Assembly (NCBI GenBank): GCA_913047395.1 | Contig: CAJWUF010000003.1 | Coordinates: 1 to 44,412 of the forward strand | DNA length: 44,412 bases | Source of the DNA: an uncultured cyanobacterium | Lineage (GTDB): Bacteria; Cyanobacteriota; Cyanobacteriia; PCC-6307; Cyanobiaceae | Reading direction: 5' to 3' | Shown here: positions 9,081 to 19,698 of the stretch, in pieces | How the letters are laid out: each line of letters begins with the position of its first letter | How positions within the stretch are numbered: position 1 is the stretch's first letter | Notes under the pieces: generated by a model | Database searches by the model: none | What the model was told of the DNA's origin: nothing | The model's input: the letters and a program-made list of their open reading frames with translations, nothing else | Translations under genes and position numbers: made by a program

Positions 9081-10400
9081 TTATTGGCGTACAAGGCCTT
9101 CGTAGCGTTGAGAGATCACATAGGTCTGCACTTGTTTTGCGGTGTCAATCGCCACACCTACAAGGATCAGTAGGGACGTAGCCCCGAGGCCTCGAAAGGT
9201 TGTGACGTTGGTAGCGCGTTCCACCGCAGCGGGAACGATTGCAACGGCACCTAGGAATAATCCGCCTAATAGGGTTAGTCGGTTTTGAACTCCCGAGAGG
9301 TAGTTCGCCGTGGCACTGCCTGGCCTAATCCCTGGAATTGCTACACCTCCTCGTTTGAGGTTTGTGGCGATGTCAATCGGATTGATCGTCAGTGAGGCGT
9401 AGAAGTAAGAAAAACCGACGATTAGCGCAAAAAACACCAAGGCATAGGGCCATGGATTGGGTGCACCTGGGCTCAGGGCACTTGCAGCTTCTATTAGCAA
9501 ACTATTTTTAGTGAAGTTCGCAATTGTCATTGGCAAAAAGATCAGTGCAGAAGCGAAGATGATTGGCATCACACCACCGGCATTGAGCTTCAAGGGCAGA
9601 TAGCTCTGGCGGTTTGGTAGCAAATTGGCACCGCCTATTTGACGTTTTGCGCTCACAATTGGCAGGCGCCGTGATCCCTCCTGCACGAAGATGATCCCTA
9701 CGATTGTTACTAGGAAAACCATTACTAGTACTGCGATGCCGATTACATCGCCGCGATCACCAGTTTGGGCTTTCTCAATTGTTGAAGCGAGTGCTTTTGG
9801 CAGGGTGGCAACGATGTTGAGGAAGATCACCAGGGACGCGCCTTGACCGATGCCTCGGTCGGTGATGATTTCGCTCAACCACATCACGATCATCGAGCCC
9901 GTAACTAGTGCCAGTGCTGTCTGCACAATGGGGGTGAGCCCTTCTACGGCGTAGAGGTTGTTTTGGTGAAGGACTAGGGCGAAAACCACACTTTGTACGA
10001 GTCCCCAACCAAGGGCTACATAGCGAGTGATCTGGGCAATTTTGCGGCGTCCGGCTTCCCCTTCGTTTTTTTGGAGGTCTTCGAGTTGAGGCAGGGCTGC
10101 AGTGAGTAACTGCAGAATGATTGAGGCGTTGATGAATGGCAGTATCCCCAGGGCGAATATCCCCAAGGTGGAGATTCCTCCGCCAGTAAAAATATCGAGG
10201 AATCCTATAAGTGAGCCTCCCTTTTGGAGGAATGCTTGTAAGTTCTCTGGATTAATATTTGGTAGTGGGATGTAGATCCCGAGACGAATAAAAAGCAGTA
10301 ATCCCAGGGTGGTGAGCACTCGGCCACGCAGTTCTGGGTTGAGCACCAGCTGGCTTATTACTTCAGCGGCACTGGGGTTGCGACCCCGACTGACGAGCAT
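9081..10400 (-). CDS. secY: Preprotein translocase subunit SecY
   Basis: Central channel of the Sec translocon, in both plasma and thylakoid membranes in cyanobacteria. The 439 residues contain about ten hydrophobic segments. Family signatures include RLGIYIPLPNINPE near the N-terminus, GFLDIFTGGGIS (plug region), GQGASLVIFLNIVATLP and the cytoplasmic loop around PGIRPGSATANYL. It sits between rplO and adk in the spc operon and is cotranscribed with ribosomal genes. Confidence 0.98.
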   Translation of the reverse strand: MLVSRGRNPSAAEVISQLVLNPELRGRVLTTLGLLLFIRLGIYIPLPNINPENLQAFLQKGGSLIGFLDIFTGGGISTLGIFALGILPFINASIILQLLTAALPQLEDLQKNEGEAGRRKIAQITRYVALGWGLVQSVVFALVLHQNNLYAVEGLTPIVQTALALVTGSMIVMWLSEIITDRGIGQGASLVIFLNIVATLPKALASTIEKAQTGDRGDVIGIAVLVMVFLVTIVGIIFVQEGSRRLPIVSAKRQIGGANLLPNRQSYLPLKLNAGGVMPIIFASALIFLPMTIANFTKNSLLIEAASALSPGAPNPWPYALVFFALIVGFSYFYASLTINPIDIATNLKRGGVAIPGIRPGSATANYLSGVQNRLTLLGGLFLGAVAIVPAAVERATNVTTFRGLGATSLLILVGVAIDTAKQVQTYVISQRYEGLVRQ

Positions 10401-10508
10401 GTACGGAAGGGATTTGGGTGGGTTTGAAGCAACAAAGCCGTCCGCAGATCGAAGAATTGCTGGACGGCTCAGATATTAGAACTGCAGGAGCATTCCCTTG
10501 GCAGAGCT

Positions 10509-10964
10509 TTAGTCAAGGATTTCGCAGCTGCCTCCAGCGGCTTCAATCTTGCTGCGTGCTGTGGCAGTGAATGCAGAAGCCTGAACAGTCAGCTTGACCT
10601 TGAGATCTCCATGCCCAAGCACCTTTAAAGGGTGTTTAGGACTGGTGACGACACCTTGCTTGACAAGGGTATCGAGGTTGATGGTGCTGCCTGCCTTGAG
10701 TTCATTGAGGGCCGCTACGTTCACCACAGTGAACTCCTTCGAGTTCACTATGGTGAAGTGCTTGAGCTTGGGTACGCGCCTGTAAAGGGGCATTTGACCG
10801 CCTTCAAAGCCCGGGCGGGTAGGACGACCAGAGCGGGATTTTTGCCCACGCATGCCGAAACCACAGCTTGCACCTTGGCCAGCGGCAATACCACGACCTT
10901 TGCGCAGCTTGCGGCGCCGAGCCCCAGTGTTGGCCTTTAGAGAGTCGAGTCGAAGAGTAGTCAT
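10509..10964 (-). CDS. rplO: 50S ribosomal protein L15
   Basis: Large-subunit protein with a long Gly/Arg-rich N-terminal extension that penetrates rRNA. The 151 residues include [38 protein letters not shown] and the globular C-terminal domain ending SCEILD. The start lies 6 nt after the rpsE stop. rpmD (L30), often found between rpsE and rplO, is absent, as is normal in cyanobacteria. Confidence 0.97.
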   Translation of the reverse strand: MTTLRLDSLKANTGARRRKLRKGRGIAAGQGASCGFGMRGQKSRSGRPTRPGFEGGQMPLYRRVPKLKHFTIVNSKEFTVVNVAALNELKAGSTINLDTLVKQGVVTSPKHPLKVLGHGDLKVKLTVQASAFTATARSKIEAAGGSCEILD

Positions 10965-10970
10965 GGGGAA

Positions 10971-11630
10971 TCAGGAGTAGATCTGCTCGAGGGAGATCCC
11001 CCGTTCCTTTGCGGTTTCCTTGTGGGTGCGGAGACCGGCTAGGGCCAACATGGCAGCCCTAGCATTGTTTAGAGGTGTTTTGCTGCCGAGGCGTTTGGCT
11101 AGCACGTTTTTGATGCCGGCTAGTTCAAGAACTGTGCGGATCGAACCACCTGCAATCACGCCTGTGCCTGGAGCGGCGGGACGGATTAGTACGTTGGCAG
11201 CTCCATCACGTCCATTGGACAGGGTGGGGATGGAGTTGTGACGCGTGAGCGGAACTTTTACTAGGTGTTTTTTGCCATCGGCGACACCTTTGCGTACAGC
11301 CCCGATCACATCGCCTGCCTTGCCTACACCAACTCCCACTTGGCCACGTTCGTTGCCGACAACGACGATGGCCCTGAAACTCATCTTTTTGCCACCTTTT
11401 ACTGTTTTAGAAACGCGACGAATCTGAACGACTCGTTCTTGCCATTCGGAATCGCGCTCCTGGCCACGGCGGTCGCCACGACGGCCACCTCTGCGCTCAC
11501 GGTCGCCTCCGCGGCCACCACCGCCACGGCGTTGCTGTTGTTGTTGCTCCTTTTGCCCTTCCGCTGCTGCGGGGACATCAGCGGCTGAGGGGATGTCGTT
11601 GGGAGTGGTCTTGGTGTTGGGTTCGGTCAT
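10971..11630 (-). CDS. rpsE: 30S ribosomal protein S5 with an RGG-rich N-terminal extension
   Basis: Small-subunit protein involved in decoding fidelity and mRNA unwinding. The conserved part starts near residue 63 ([20 protein letters not shown]), followed by the S5 domain ([17 protein letters not shown]) and the C-terminal domain ([18 protein letters not shown]). The first 60 or so residues are extra compared with the usual 166-residue protein. They contain a Gln run (about residues 28-33), then an Arg/Gly-rich tract of RGG and GGRGGDR type (about 34-57). It lies between rplR and rplO. The extension may bind RNA; that is inference. Confidence 0.97.
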   Translation of the reverse strand: MTEPNTKTTPNDIPSAADVPAAAEGQKEQQQQQRRGGGGRGGDRERRGGRRGDRRGQERDSEWQERVVQIRRVSKTVKGGKKMSFRAIVVVGNERGQVGVGVGKAGDVIGAVRKGVADGKKHLVKVPLTRHNSIPTLSNGRDGAANVLIRPAAPGTGVIAGGSIRTVLELAGIKNVLAKRLGSKTPLNNARAAMLALAGLRTHKETAKERGISLEQIYS

Positions 11631-11644
11631 GATGAGAGCAGGTA

Positions 11645-12013
11645 TCAGAATTGAAGGCCCGCTTCCCGGGCGGCATCGGCGAGGGCTTTCACTCTGCCGT
11701 GGTACAGGTTGCCGCCGCGATCGAAGACCACCTGTTGGATGCCCTTGGCGAGGGCGCGTTTAGCTACCAATTCTCCGACGGCGATGGAGGCGTCACAGCT
11801 ACTGCCGTCAGCCTTAAGGTTGCTGCGCAAGTCTTTGTCAATGGTTGAGGCTGCACAAAGAGTGTTTTTAGCCTCATCATCGATGACCTGAGCATAGATG
11901 TGGTTGTTGGAGCGGAATACAGCCAGGCGTGGACGCTCTGCGGTGCCATTGAGATGACGACGCAGGCGACGATGGCGCTTCTGGGTCTGCTGCTTTCGGG
12001 AGAGGATCGACAT
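11645..12013 (-). CDS. rplR: 50S ribosomal protein L18
   Basis: 5S rRNA-binding protein of the central protuberance. The 122 residues show the basic N-terminus [21 protein letters not shown], the [11 protein letters not shown] block and the C-terminal [25 protein letters not shown]. It lies between rplF and rpsE in the spc operon. Confidence 0.98.
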   Translation of the reverse strand: MSILSRKQQTQKRHRRLRRHLNGTAERPRLAVFRSNNHIYAQVIDDEAKNTLCAASTIDKDLRSNLKADGSSCDASIAVGELVAKRALAKGIQQVVFDRGGNLYHGRVKALADAAREAGLQF

Positions 12014-12046
12014 GGTGGGGTGTGCGGGTGGAAGTCAGGCAGACCT

Positions 12047-12586
12047 CTATTTCTTGCCGGATTTGCCGGCTTTGCGCAGGATCCGTTCGCCCGCGTACTT
12101 AATGCCCTTGCCCTTGTAGGGCTCGGGGGGGCGAATGGCTCGGATCTTGGCGGCTTCATTGCCTACTAGTTCTTTATCTGCCCCAGAGACGGTGACGTTG
12201 GTGTTGTTCTCTACTGCGAAGGTGATTCCCGCGGGAGGGTCCATTTCAACCGGGTGGCTGAAACCAGCACTCACTACAAGTTTTTTGCCTTTGACTTGTG
12301 CACGGGAGCCCACTCCGACGAGCTCTAGCTTGCGTGTATAGCCTTCGCTTACGCCTTGAACCATGTTGGCGACAAGCGAGCGACAAAGACCGTGACGCTC
12401 ACGCGATTTGCGTTTCTCACTGGTGGGTGTAATCACAAGTGTGTTTTCAACTTGAGAGACGCTTACGCCCTCTGGGAGTGTGCGGTTGAGTTCTCCCTTG
12501 GGACCCTTAACGCTGACCGCAAGCCCATTAAGGGTTACGACCACCTTGTCGGGGATGGGAATGGGATTTTTACCAATACGAGACAT
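12047..12586 (-). CDS. rplF: 50S ribosomal protein L6
   Basis: Large-subunit protein near the factor-binding site. The chosen ATG at 12586 gives the family N-terminus [15 protein letters not shown] and a 179-residue protein. Two homologous domains are visible, the second ending in the conserved [17 protein letters not shown]. The frame is open further upstream into rpsH, but those residues do not resemble L6. Its start is 17 nt after the rpsH stop. Confidence 0.98.
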   Translation of the reverse strand: MSRIGKNPIPIPDKVVVTLNGLAVSVKGPKGELNRTLPEGVSVSQVENTLVITPTSEKRKSRERHGLCRSLVANMVQGVSEGYTRKLELVGVGSRAQVKGKKLVVSAGFSHPVEMDPPAGITFAVENNTNVTVSGADKELVGNEAAKIRAIRPPEPYKGKGIKYAGERILRKAGKSGKK

Positions 12587-12602
12587 GGTTTCAGGTTCCG
12601 GG

Positions 12603-13004
12603 TCAGTACACGTAGCAGAGCACTTCTCCGCCAACGCCCTGTTTTCGGGCATCGCGGTCGCTCATTACGCCTTTGGAAGTGGAGATGATCGCCATCCCTA
12701 GGCCACCAAGGACCTTGGGTAGGCCACGCGTGTTCTTGTAGATGCGCAGACCTGGCTTACTTACCCGCTGCATTGAGCGGATGGTGGGCTGGCGGTGCTT
12801 GCCGCTGTATTTCAATTCGAGGACTAGATGTGTGCGTACACCTTCACCTTCTTCGCTGATTTCAGAGATGAAGCCCTCTTGTTGCAGCACCTTGGCAATG
12901 CTGCGTGACATGCGGGAGGCAGGAACGCGGGTGGTCTGGTGACGTTTTTCACTCGCATTGCGAATGCGGGTGAGCATGTCTGAGATTGGATCGTGGTTGG
13001 CCAT
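12603..13004 (-). CDS. rpsH: 30S ribosomal protein S8
   Basis: Primary 16S rRNA-binding protein and, in other bacteria, autoregulator of the spc operon. From the ATG at 13004 the protein begins [18 protein letters not shown] and has 133 residues. The C-terminal signature [20 protein letters not shown] and the ending GGEVLCYVY are intact. The longer open frame upstream runs into rplE and is not used. rpsN, often between rplE and rpsH, is not present here. Confidence 0.98.
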   Translation of the reverse strand: MANHDPISDMLTRIRNASEKRHQTTRVPASRMSRSIAKVLQQEGFISEISEEGEGVRTHLVLELKYSGKHRQPTIRSMQRVSKPGLRIYKNTRGLPKVLGGLGMAIISTSKGVMSDRDARKQGVGGEVLCYVY

Positions 13005-13029
13005 AGTTTCAGTCGTCTCCGAAGAGGGG

Positions 13030-13569
13030 TTAGTTGCTGCGGAACGGCATTCCCATCTCGCGGAGGAGGGATTGGCCCTCTTCATCCGTACGGGCGCTGG
13101 TCACGATGGTGATGTCCATGCCCCTGATGGCTTCAATTTTGTCGAAGGAAATCTCAGGAAAGATGAGTTGCTCTTTGACTCCAAGTGTGTAGTTGCCACG
13201 GCCGTCAAAGCTCTTGGGGCTTACACCCCTGAAATCTCGGATCCTGGGCAGGGCAAGATTGATCAGGCGCTCCAGGAAGGCGTACATGCGCTCCCCACGA
13301 AGGGTTACAGCACAACCGATTGCCATCCCCTGTCGGATCTTGAAGCCAGCAATGGCCTTCTTCGCCTTAGTCACGACAACTTTCTGGCCAGTGATGGTGG
13401 CCAGTTCGTTAACGGATGCCTCTAACGACTTTGCGTTCTGGGCGGCCTCACCAAGTCCCCGGTTGACGGTGATTTTTAGCACCTTGGGGACTTCGTGAAT
13501 ATTGGAGAGACTTAGGTCTTTCAGCAGTTTGGGCTGAATTGTCTCCCGATAGCGCTGTTTGAGTGACAT
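13030..13569 (-). CDS. rplE: 50S ribosomal protein L5
   Basis: 5S rRNA-binding protein contacting the P-site tRNA. The 179 residues show [24 protein letters not shown] at the N-terminus, [23 protein letters not shown] in the middle and the C-terminal [22 protein letters not shown] 110-nt gap separates it from rplX. It precedes rpsH. Confidence 0.98.
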   Translation of the reverse strand: MSLKQRYRETIQPKLLKDLSLSNIHEVPKVLKITVNRGLGEAAQNAKSLEASVNELATITGQKVVVTKAKKAIAGFKIRQGMAIGCAVTLRGERMYAFLERLINLALPRIRDFRGVSPKSFDGRGNYTLGVKEQLIFPEISFDKIEAIRGMDITIVTSARTDEEGQSLLREMGMPFRSN

Positions 13570-13679
13570 GGCTGGAGGGAAGAGTGCTTCTGGACTTGGT
13601 CAGAAGATCGGAGAAAGGAAGGGAAGGCGGTGGCTGGGGAATTTCTGATTGGGATGTTCCCTGGCTCTGGAGTTGTTAA

Positions 13680-14042
13680 TTAGTCGATCAATTCTCCAGT
13701 TTTCTTGAGTCGGCGCTTTTTGCTGCCATCTTTTTCGACAACCAGCTCGACACGACTAGCGACCTTTTTTTTGCTCGAATAGAGCATCACGTTGGAGGCA
13801 TGAACGGAAGCTTCTTCGCTGACAATCCTCCCGCTCTCTCCCTCTTGTGTGGGTTTGACGTGACGGGTGCGAATGTTTACTCCCTGCACAATGATGCGGT
13901 TTTCAATCGGCAAAGTGCGGAGTACTTCGCCTGTTTTGCCTTTGTCCTTGCCTGTGATGACTTGGACGGTGTCGCCTTTACGTATGCGCATCTTGATGCG
14001 CTCAGTGGGCTTGGCTTTGTTTTTTTGGCTTGTGGTGGTCAT
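13680..14042 (-). CDS. rplX: 50S ribosomal protein L24
   Basis: Assembly initiator near the tunnel exit. The KOW motif is in [20 protein letters not shown] at about residues 23-42. The 120-residue product has a 17-residue N-terminal extension ([16 protein letters not shown]) before MRIRKGD, which is common in cyanobacteria; a shorter start at that internal Met is possible. The stop of rplN and this ATG are separated by only one or two bases, suggesting coupling. Confidence 0.96.
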   Translation of the reverse strand: MTTTSQKNKAKPTERIKMRIRKGDTVQVITGKDKGKTGEVLRTLPIENRIIVQGVNIRTRHVKPTQEGESGRIVSEEASVHASNVMLYSSKKKVASRVELVVEKDGSKKRRLKKTGELID

Positions 14043-14043
14043 T

Positions 14044-14409
14044 TCAGATCACCTCCGGAGCTAGGGATACGATTTTGGTGAAATTACGCTCGCGAAGCTC
14101 CCTCGCTACTGGCCCAAAAACACGAGTGCCACGAGGGTTTTTGTCGTCGTTAATAAGCACGGCAGCGTTGTCGTCGAAGCGAATTGCGTTGCCGGTATCT
14201 CGTCGCAGTGTTGCCTTAGTGCGAACCACTACGGCTTTGACCACTTCGGACTTTTTGACGCTCATGTTGGGCATCGCATCTTTTACGGCTGCCACGATCA
14301 CGTCGCCTACATGTGCGTAGCGGCGGTTTGAGCCCAGCACACGGATGCACTGGATGCGTTTGGCACCACTGTTGTCGGCAACAGTAAGGAAGGATTCCTG
14401 TTGAATCAT
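14044..14409 (-). CDS. rplN: 50S ribosomal protein L14
   Basis: Interface protein of the large subunit. The 121-residue sequence begins [20 protein letters not shown] and includes [20 protein letters not shown] and the ending [18 protein letters not shown]. All are standard for the family. It overlaps rpsQ by 4 nt. Confidence 0.98.
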   Translation of the reverse strand: MIQQESFLTVADNSGAKRIQCIRVLGSNRRYAHVGDVIVAAVKDAMPNMSVKKSEVVKAVVVRTKATLRRDTGNAIRFDDNAAVLINDDKNPRGTRVFGPVARELRERNFTKIVSLAPEVI

Positions 14410-14672
14410 TTGGATACCTCCTGAGCTTTGGGGCTATTGCTGAGGACTTCAGCAACCGCCCAACGCTTTGATCGACTGAGAGGGCGTGTCTCAGTTATTC
14501 GTACGCGATCACCGACGCGGCAGGTGTTGTCAGCGTCGTGAGCTTTGTAACGGGTGGTGCGGCTGACCGTCTTCTGGTAGATGGGATGAGGAAAGCGGTT
14601 TTCTACCGCTACCACTATCGTTTTATCCATCTTGTCGCTGACGACGGTGCCGATCCTTTCCTTAAGTGCCAT
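14406..14672 (-). CDS. rpsQ: 30S ribosomal protein S17
   Basis: Primary rRNA-binding protein of the small subunit. The 88 residues have [21 protein letters not shown] and the [18 protein letters not shown] block, then [18 protein letters not shown]. The start is 17 nt after rpmC and the end overlaps rplN by 4 nt. Confidence 0.98.
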   Translation of the reverse strand: MALKERIGTVVSDKMDKTIVVAVENRFPHPIYQKTVSRTTRYKAHDADNTCRVGDRVRITETRPLSRSKRWAVAEVLSNSPKAQEVSK

Positions 14673-14689
14673 GGGTTCTAAGAGGGGGA

Positions 14690-14902
14690 TCAGGAGGCGG
14701 CGTTGGAGCGGAGGCGCTCCTTCTGCACCGTCAACATCTGGGCCAGCTTGATGCGGGCCTCTTTGAAACGGTGCGTGTTGCTCAGCTGCCGGGTGGCTTG
14801 CTGAAAGCGAAGATCGAACAGTTCGCGGCGGATGCCATCAATTTGTTCGGTTAGGTCTGCGTCGGTGAGCTTGCGCACCTCGGCGGTGTCGGGACGTGCC
14901 AT
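14690..14902 (-). CDS. rpmC: 50S ribosomal protein L29
   Basis: Small helical protein at the tunnel exit, a docking site for trigger factor and SRP. The 70 residues form two helices: the first around [25 protein letters not shown], the second around [22 protein letters not shown]. It starts just after rplP (2 nt gap) and precedes rpsQ. Confidence 0.96.
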   Translation of the reverse strand: MARPDTAEVRKLTDADLTEQIDGIRRELFDLRFQQATRQLSNTHRFKEARIKLAQMLTVQKERLRSNAAS

Positions 14903-14904
14903 CG

Positions 14905-15381
14905 TCAGGAATCCACGGTGAGAGCGGGCTGATTGGCAGGTTTGGAGCTGCCAGCAGGCTGTTGTTGATCGTCCAGGCTCAGGAACTTTGTCTTTATGGG
15001 CAGCTTGTATTGCGCAAGACGCATCGCTTCGCGAGCAATGGCTTCGGTGATTTCCTCACCGCCCATCTCAAACAGAATTCGACCTGGCTTGATCACAGCT
15101 ACCCAGAATTCTGGGTTGCCCTTGCCTGAACCCATGCGGGTTTCGGCTGGACGCATTGTGACTGGCTTGTCAGGGAAGATCCTGATCCAGATATTCCCGC
15201 CTCGTTTTACGTAGCGGGTCATGGCCCGGCGGCTGGCCTCGATTTGACGCGAGGTGATCCAGCCACATTCTTGGGCTTGCAACGCAAACTGACCAAAGGC
15301 AATGGTGTTGCCCCTGGTAGCAACGCCACGCATGCGGCCTCGTTGCTGTTTGCGGAATTTGACGCGTTTTGGACTCAGCAT
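14905..15381 (-). CDS. rplP: 50S ribosomal protein L16
   Basis: Positions tRNA in the A site. The 158 residues contain [19 protein letters not shown] at the start, [20 protein letters not shown] in the middle and a C-terminal tail rich in Gln, Ser and Pro (about residues 138-158) beyond the usual end. It lies between rpsC and rpmC. Confidence 0.98.
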   Translation of the reverse strand: MLSPKRVKFRKQQRGRMRGVATRGNTIAFGQFALQAQECGWITSRQIEASRRAMTRYVKRGGNIWIRIFPDKPVTMRPAETRMGSGKGNPEFWVAVIKPGRILFEMGGEEITEAIAREAMRLAQYKLPIKTKFLSLDDQQQPAGSSKPANQPALTVDS

Positions 15382-15398
15382 GATTTAGGGCCTCCTGA

Positions 15399-16127
15399 TC
15401 AACTCTCGTTTGAGCGATCTTCGAATTGTTGGGGCCGCCGGTTGGCCCTACGCCGTGGGCTTGCGCCCACCGGCAGTGGCTGGGCTTCATCGCCCAGTAC
15501 TTCTCCTTTGAAGATCCAGACTTTGATGCCAAGAACTCCGTAGGTGGTGCTGGCTACTTTGGTGGCGTAGTCGATTTCGGCGCGAAGGGTGTGCAGAGGC
15601 ACACGGCCTTCACGGGTCCATTCGGTGCGAGCGATCTCAGCGCCGTTGAGACGACCACCTACTTGGATTTTCAAGCCGAGCACTCCAGCACGCTGTGCCC
15701 GTTGCACAGCCATGCGGATGGTGCGGCGAAAAGCGACTCGCTTTTCAAGCTGCTGGGCGATGTATTCGGCCAGCAGGAAAGCATCGGCATCGACTCGCTC
15801 TACTTCGACCACGTTGATTCGAACCTGTCGGCTGTTATCCCCGATGGTCTTTTGGATCCCGGCGCGCAATTCTTCGATGCCACTGCCCTGGCGGCCGACC
15901 AACACACCTGGGCGTGCAGTCTTCAGTTCCACTTCGAGTTGGTCTGCTTTGCGGGCAATCAACACATCGCTGATGCCTGCGGCGCCGTACTTCTTATGAA
16001 TGAAACGACGAATCCTGTCGTCCTCTTGAAGGAGGATCGGGTAGGTCTTGTTGGTCGCATACCAGCGTGATCGGTGTTCCTGGGTGATCCCCAGGCGTAA
16101 GCCGGTTGGATGGATTTTGTTTCCCAT
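15399..16127 (-). CDS. rpsC: 30S ribosomal protein S3
   Basis: Head protein at the mRNA entry site with helicase-assisting activity. The ATG at 16127 gives the family start [20 protein letters not shown] and 242 residues. The KH domain (around [19 protein letters not shown]) and the C-terminal domain ending [13 protein letters not shown] are intact. An additional open frame upstream is part of rplV read out of frame and is not used. Confidence 0.98.
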   Translation of the reverse strand: MGNKIHPTGLRLGITQEHRSRWYATNKTYPILLQEDDRIRRFIHKKYGAAGISDVLIARKADQLEVELKTARPGVLVGRQGSGIEELRAGIQKTIGDNSRQVRINVVEVERVDADAFLLAEYIAQQLEKRVAFRRTIRMAVQRAQRAGVLGLKIQVGGRLNGAEIARTEWTREGRVPLHTLRAEIDYATKVASTTYGVLGIKVWIFKGEVLGDEAQPLPVGASPRRRANRRPQQFEDRSNES

Positions 16128-16146
16128 CGGTCGGTGTCCTCGGGGT

Positions 16147-16512
16147 TCAGGAGTCGGTCTTGGCCGCCACAGCAATGCTGATGTGGCAGGTTTGTTTTTT
16201 GATCGCGAAGGCGCGACCCTGGGCTCGGGGTCTATAGCGCTTCATGGCGGGTCCCATATCGGCGCTTGCCTGGGATATCACCAGCGAGGCTGGATCTAGA
16301 CCAAGGTTGTGCTCTGCGTTTGCTACAGCAGACCTCAGCACTTTTGTGATGGGGCCAGTGGAGCGGTAGGGCATGAATTCGAGCATGATCAGTGCATCGC
16401 GATAGCTGCGACCACGGATTTGATCGAGGACCCGCCGCACTTTTGATACAGATCCGCGGATAAAGCGACCGTGGGCCTTGGCGATAGTTTCCGTTGGGGA
16501 TGACGTCGTCAT
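16147..16512 (-). CDS. rplV: 50S ribosomal protein L22
   Basis: Lines the exit tunnel with its long hairpin. The ATG at 16512 gives 121 residues; upstream open codons overlap rpsS in another frame. Features are [23 protein letters not shown] near the start and the loop [22 protein letters not shown]. Its start lies 4 nt after the rpsS stop. The ATG is preceded by the purine-rich end of rpsS. Confidence 0.97.
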   Translation of the reverse strand: MTTSSPTETIAKAHGRFIRGSVSKVRRVLDQIRGRSYRDALIMLEFMPYRSTGPITKVLRSAVANAEHNLGLDPASLVISQASADMGPAMKRYRPRAQGRAFAIKKQTCHISIAVAAKTDS

Positions 16513-16516
16513 GGTT

Positions 16517-16792
16517 TCAGCGGCCTCCTTTTTTGTCTTTGATGTGGCCTTTAAAGGTGCGGGTGGGAGCGAACTCACCCAGCTTGTGACCAACCATCTG
16601 CTCGGTGATGAACACCGGCACATGGCTTCTACCGTTGTGTACGGCAATGGTGTGGCCGATCATCATCGGCAGGATGGTGGATGCTCGAGACCACGTCTTG
16701 ATCACTGACTTGTCGTCGTCAGCGTTTTGCTTTTCAAGCTTGCGGAGCAGGCTGTCAGCAATGAAAGGGCCTTTTTTTAGTGAACGTCCCAT
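16517..16792 (-). CDS. rpsS: 30S ribosomal protein S19
   Basis: Head protein near the A-site tRNA. The 91 residues begin [20 protein letters not shown] and contain the central [21 protein letters not shown] and the ending [17 protein letters not shown]. It lies between rplB and rplV. Confidence 0.98.
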   Translation of the reverse strand: MGRSLKKGPFIADSLLRKLEKQNADDDKSVIKTWSRASTILPMMIGHTIAVHNGRSHVPVFITEQMVGHKLGEFAPTRTFKGHIKDKKGGR

Positions 16793-16827
16793 GGCGGATT
16801 AAGTGAACGGCAGAACGGTTAGTGACA

Positions 16828-17691
16828 TCAGGAATCGCGTCCTCCACGGCTCCGTTTGGAGGTGCGGCGACGTTTGCGGAGAATGAATCGGTTGCTGGGC
16901 TTGTTCCGCTTGCGTGTTTTTAGACCGAGGGCGGGTTTGCCCCAAGGTGTCACCGGGCCTGAACGGCCAATTGGTGCACGGCCTTCACCACCACCGTGAG
17001 GGTGGTCACAGGGGTTCATAACACTGCCGCGAACTTGAGGGCGACGCCCTAGCCAACGGCGACGACCAGCCTTGCCAAGGCTGGTGTTGCGCACTTCTGA
17101 GTTGCCCACTTCGCCGAGAGTGGCGTAGCACTCATGGCGAATAAGGCGGACCTCGGTGGAGGGCAGCTTGAGGGCAACGTAGTCACCCTCTTTGGCCATT
17201 ACTTGTGCACTAGAACCGGCTGTACGTGCCATCTGTCCACCACGACCGGCATAAAGCTCAACGTTGTGAACGCTTGAGCCGAGAGGGATGGCTGAAAGGG
17301 GTAGAGCATTCCCTGTCTCGATAGGAGATTCAGGGCCAGAAATGACTTGCTGCCCGATGCTGATCCCAGCCGGAGCAAGGATGTAACGCTTCTCGCCATC
17401 GGCGTAGAAAAGTAGCGCTAGGCGAGCCTTGCGATGGGGGTCGTAGTGAATTGCCGCGACTTTGGCGGGAATACCGTGCTTGTTGCGACGGAAATCGACC
17501 ATTCGGTAGAGGCGCTTATGGCCACCACCACGATGGCGGCAGGTGATTACACCTCTGTTGTTGCGACCCTTGCGGCGATGCTTGGCCACCACAAGAGAAC
17601 GTTCGGGTTTGCGGCCGGTGACCTCACTGAAGTCTGTGACCACCCTGGTGCGGGTTCCTGGGGTGTAAGGGCGGAAGGTACGGATTGCCAT
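16828..17691 (-). CDS. rplB: 50S ribosomal protein L2
   Basis: Core rRNA-binding protein near the peptidyl transferase centre. The 287 residues include the RNA-binding block [19 protein letters not shown], the central [15 protein letters not shown]-type region, and the C-terminal [19 protein letters not shown] with the functionally critical histidine. It lies between rplW and rpsS. Confidence 0.98.
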   Translation of the reverse strand: MAIRTFRPYTPGTRTRVVTDFSEVTGRKPERSLVVAKHRRKGRNNRGVITCRHRGGGHKRLYRMVDFRRNKHGIPAKVAAIHYDPHRKARLALLFYADGEKRYILAPAGISIGQQVISGPESPIETGNALPLSAIPLGSSVHNVELYAGRGGQMARTAGSSAQVMAKEGDYVALKLPSTEVRLIRHECYATLGEVGNSEVRNTSLGKAGRRRWLGRRPQVRGSVMNPCDHPHGGGEGRAPIGRSGPVTPWGKPALGLKTRKRNKPSNRFILRKRRRTSKRSRGGRDS

Positions 17692-17706
17692 GATGTTTCA
17701 GACCCC

Positions 17707-18009
17707 TCAGGACTCAGGGAAGAGTTGGATCGTGTTGCCTTCGGCAAGTCGCACCACGGCTTTCTTTACCTGGGCTCTTTTGCCGGTAAAGCGACCTACT
17801 CGACGGCTGCGCCGCGGTGGATTCATGGTGCTGATGCCGACCACACGGACGTCGAAGAGTTGTTCTACGGCCGCTTTGATATCGGGCTTGGCAGCGCGAT
17901 GGTCAACCTCAAATGTGTACTGGTTCTTTTCCAGAGCACTGGTAGCTTTTTCGGTGATTAACGGACGACGGATCACATCCGCCAGCCGTCCGGTGAAACG
18001 TTCAGTCAT
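17707..18009 (-). CDS. rplW: 50S ribosomal protein L23
   Basis: Tunnel-exit protein that docks trigger factor and SRP. The 100 residues include [22 protein letters not shown] near the start, the [17 protein letters not shown] block and a basic C-terminal loop. It overlaps rplD by 8 nt and precedes rplB. Confidence 0.98.
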   Translation of the reverse strand: MTERFTGRLADVIRRPLITEKATSALEKNQYTFEVDHRAAKPDIKAAVEQLFDVRVVGISTMNPPRRSRRVGRFTGKRAQVKKAVVRLAEGNTIQLFPES

Positions 18010-18637
18010 CTCCGTAAACCTCCTGAATCTTGGCGAGTGCCTCCTCGCTGAGCACCAGAGAATTGGCGTGGAGCAAATCGAAGACGTTTAGTTGATCGGC
18101 GGCGATCAGCTTCACCTTCTCGAGATTGCGCACGGAGCGACGAATGATCTCGGAGGGAGAAGAAAGCACCACCAAAACTTTGGCATCGGCGGCTATGCCT
18201 AGTCGGACCAGTGCATCTGAGATTTCACGGGTTTTAGGAGCCTTAAGGCTGTCGCCGAAGTCTTTTACTACCACTACATCCTCTACACGGGCCATTAGCG
18301 CAGTGCGTAGGGCCAGGCGACGTTCCTTTCGGTTCATCGTCAGGTTGTAGGTGCGTGGCTTTGGCCCAAAGATGATTCCACCGCCTGGACGTAAGGGGGT
18401 GCGAATCGATCCCTGACGGGCCCGTCCGGTGCCCTTTTGCTTATAGGGCTTGCGACCACCACCGCGAACTTCAGCCCGGGTGAGGGTGCTTGCAGTCCCC
18501 TGGCGGCTATGGGCCTGCTGTCTGAGCACTGCACGGTGCATCAGATCAACGGCAGTGGTCTCTTTGGCCACTTTGAGCTCAAGGCTTGTCTTGCCTGTTT
18601 CTTTGCCCTGCCAGTCGCGAATAACACATTCAGCCAT
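18002..18637 (-). CDS. rplD: 50S ribosomal protein L4
   Basis: Exit-tunnel protein; in enterobacteria it also represses the S10 operon. The 211 residues carry the extended loop with [20 protein letters not shown] and the [21 protein letters not shown] block. The ATG at 18637 overlaps the rplC stop as ATGA and has AGGAGG about 7 nt before it. A GTG lies one codon earlier at 18640. Confidence 0.97.
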   Translation of the reverse strand: MAECVIRDWQGKETGKTSLELKVAKETTAVDLMHRAVLRQQAHSRQGTASTLTRAEVRGGGRKPYKQKGTGRARQGSIRTPLRPGGGIIFGPKPRTYNLTMNRKERRLALRTALMARVEDVVVVKDFGDSLKAPKTREISDALVRLGIAADAKVLVVLSSPSEIIRRSVRNLEKVKLIAADQLNVFDLLHANSLVLSEEALAKIQEVYGDD

Positions 18638-19299
18638 CACTTACCTCCTTGTCCTTGAGCAGGCTTGTTGCCTACACGCTTGGCGGGTTGGATGTTGAGC
18701 AGAGCACCGGGCTTGCCTGGTACCGAGCCTTTGATCACCAGGAGATTGCGGTCGCTGTCCACTTTGATGATGGTTAGTCCGCGAGTGGTGCGCTGCTTGC
18801 CGCCGTAGCGACCAGCCATTCGCTTTCCTGGATAAATCCGACCTGGTGTGGTTCCAGCACCGGTGGAGCCTGGCTCTCTATGGTTTTTGGAACCGTGGGT
18901 CATCGGACCACGGCTGAAGCCGTGGCGCTTTTGATAACCAGAGAAGCCTCGACCCATAGTGTCGCCACTGACATCAACCTTTTGGCCAGCTTCAAAGCTG
19001 CCGACGGTGATCGTTGCGCCCAGTTCTAATCCGTCAAAACCCTCGACGCGATATTCGCGCAGGTGCTTCAAGAGCGCCTCACCAGACTTGGCGAGGTGCC
19101 CCTTGGCGGGCTTGTTGATCAGCTTTTCGCGTGTATCACCAAAACCGATCTGCACGGCGGCATAGCCGTCGGTGTCAGAGGTCTTTAGTTGGGTGATGCG
19201 GCAGGGACCTGCCTCGATCAGGGTGACCGGGACGGCTCTGCCTTGTTCGTCGAAGAACTGGGACATGCCCAGTTTCTTCCCAAGGATGCCGATTGACAT
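18637..19299 (-). CDS. rplC: 50S ribosomal protein L3
   Basis: Assembly-initiating large-subunit protein with a loop reaching the peptidyl transferase centre. The 220 residues start [18 protein letters not shown] and contain [21 protein letters not shown], with the conserved glutamine-region loop, and [15 protein letters not shown]. It is the first gene of the leftward ribosomal cluster here, since rpsJ is not upstream. Its promoter therefore lies in the 19300-19698 gap. Confidence 0.98.
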   Translation of the reverse strand: MSIGILGKKLGMSQFFDEQGRAVPVTLIEAGPCRITQLKTSDTDGYAAVQIGFGDTREKLINKPAKGHLAKSGEALLKHLREYRVEGFDGLELGATITVGSFEAGQKVDVSGDTMGRGFSGYQKRHGFSRGPMTHGSKNHREPGSTGAGTTPGRIYPGKRMAGRYGGKQRTTRGLTIIKVDSDRNLLVIKGSVPGKPGALLNIQPAKRVGNKPAQGQGGK

Positions 19300-19698
19300 G
19301 GAAGGTAAAAGCGCCAGCGTGAATAACCTCCGCCTGTAGATCCAGTCGGGGGTTTGTAATTAGCGCTGATTAGGGGTAACGCAGTCGTCGCCGAAAAACC
19401 TGAGACCGTCAGAAACGGTGGATGAGGCAATTTCGGATAGGGCTAGCGAGCGAATCAGCTGGCTGGGACTTGGCCGACCTTTTGAGTTGGTTAGTTTCCC
19501 GGCAGTCAGGGGGATTAATCCCTTTGCTGCTCTGGCCTATGGATCCGGCGCAATCGTCGGACCTGCTTCACCTTCTGGAGGCCCGGCTAGCGGACGGGCA
19601 CAGATTTGTGAAGCAAACAAATACTTTACATCACTAGACACTCACAGAGAATGTTCTCCAAGTCAGCTGCCAGACTCATTGCCTCTTGAGTTGTCGTC
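19300..19698. promoter_or_regulatory. Divergent intergenic region of rplC cluster and ndhN
   Basis: About 400 nt lie between the divergent starts of rplC and ndhN. It must supply promoters in both directions, but I cannot place -35/-10 boxes with confidence. A roughly 16-base imperfect dyad centred on AGCGCT lies at 19357-19372, in the untranslated leader side of rplC, where a ribosomal autoregulatory structure could lie. Frames in this gap show no protein-like character. Confidence 0.5.

Noticed and set aside
9775-10008. Additional frame inside secY
   Set aside because: It is a shadow in another frame of a strongly conserved membrane protein gene.
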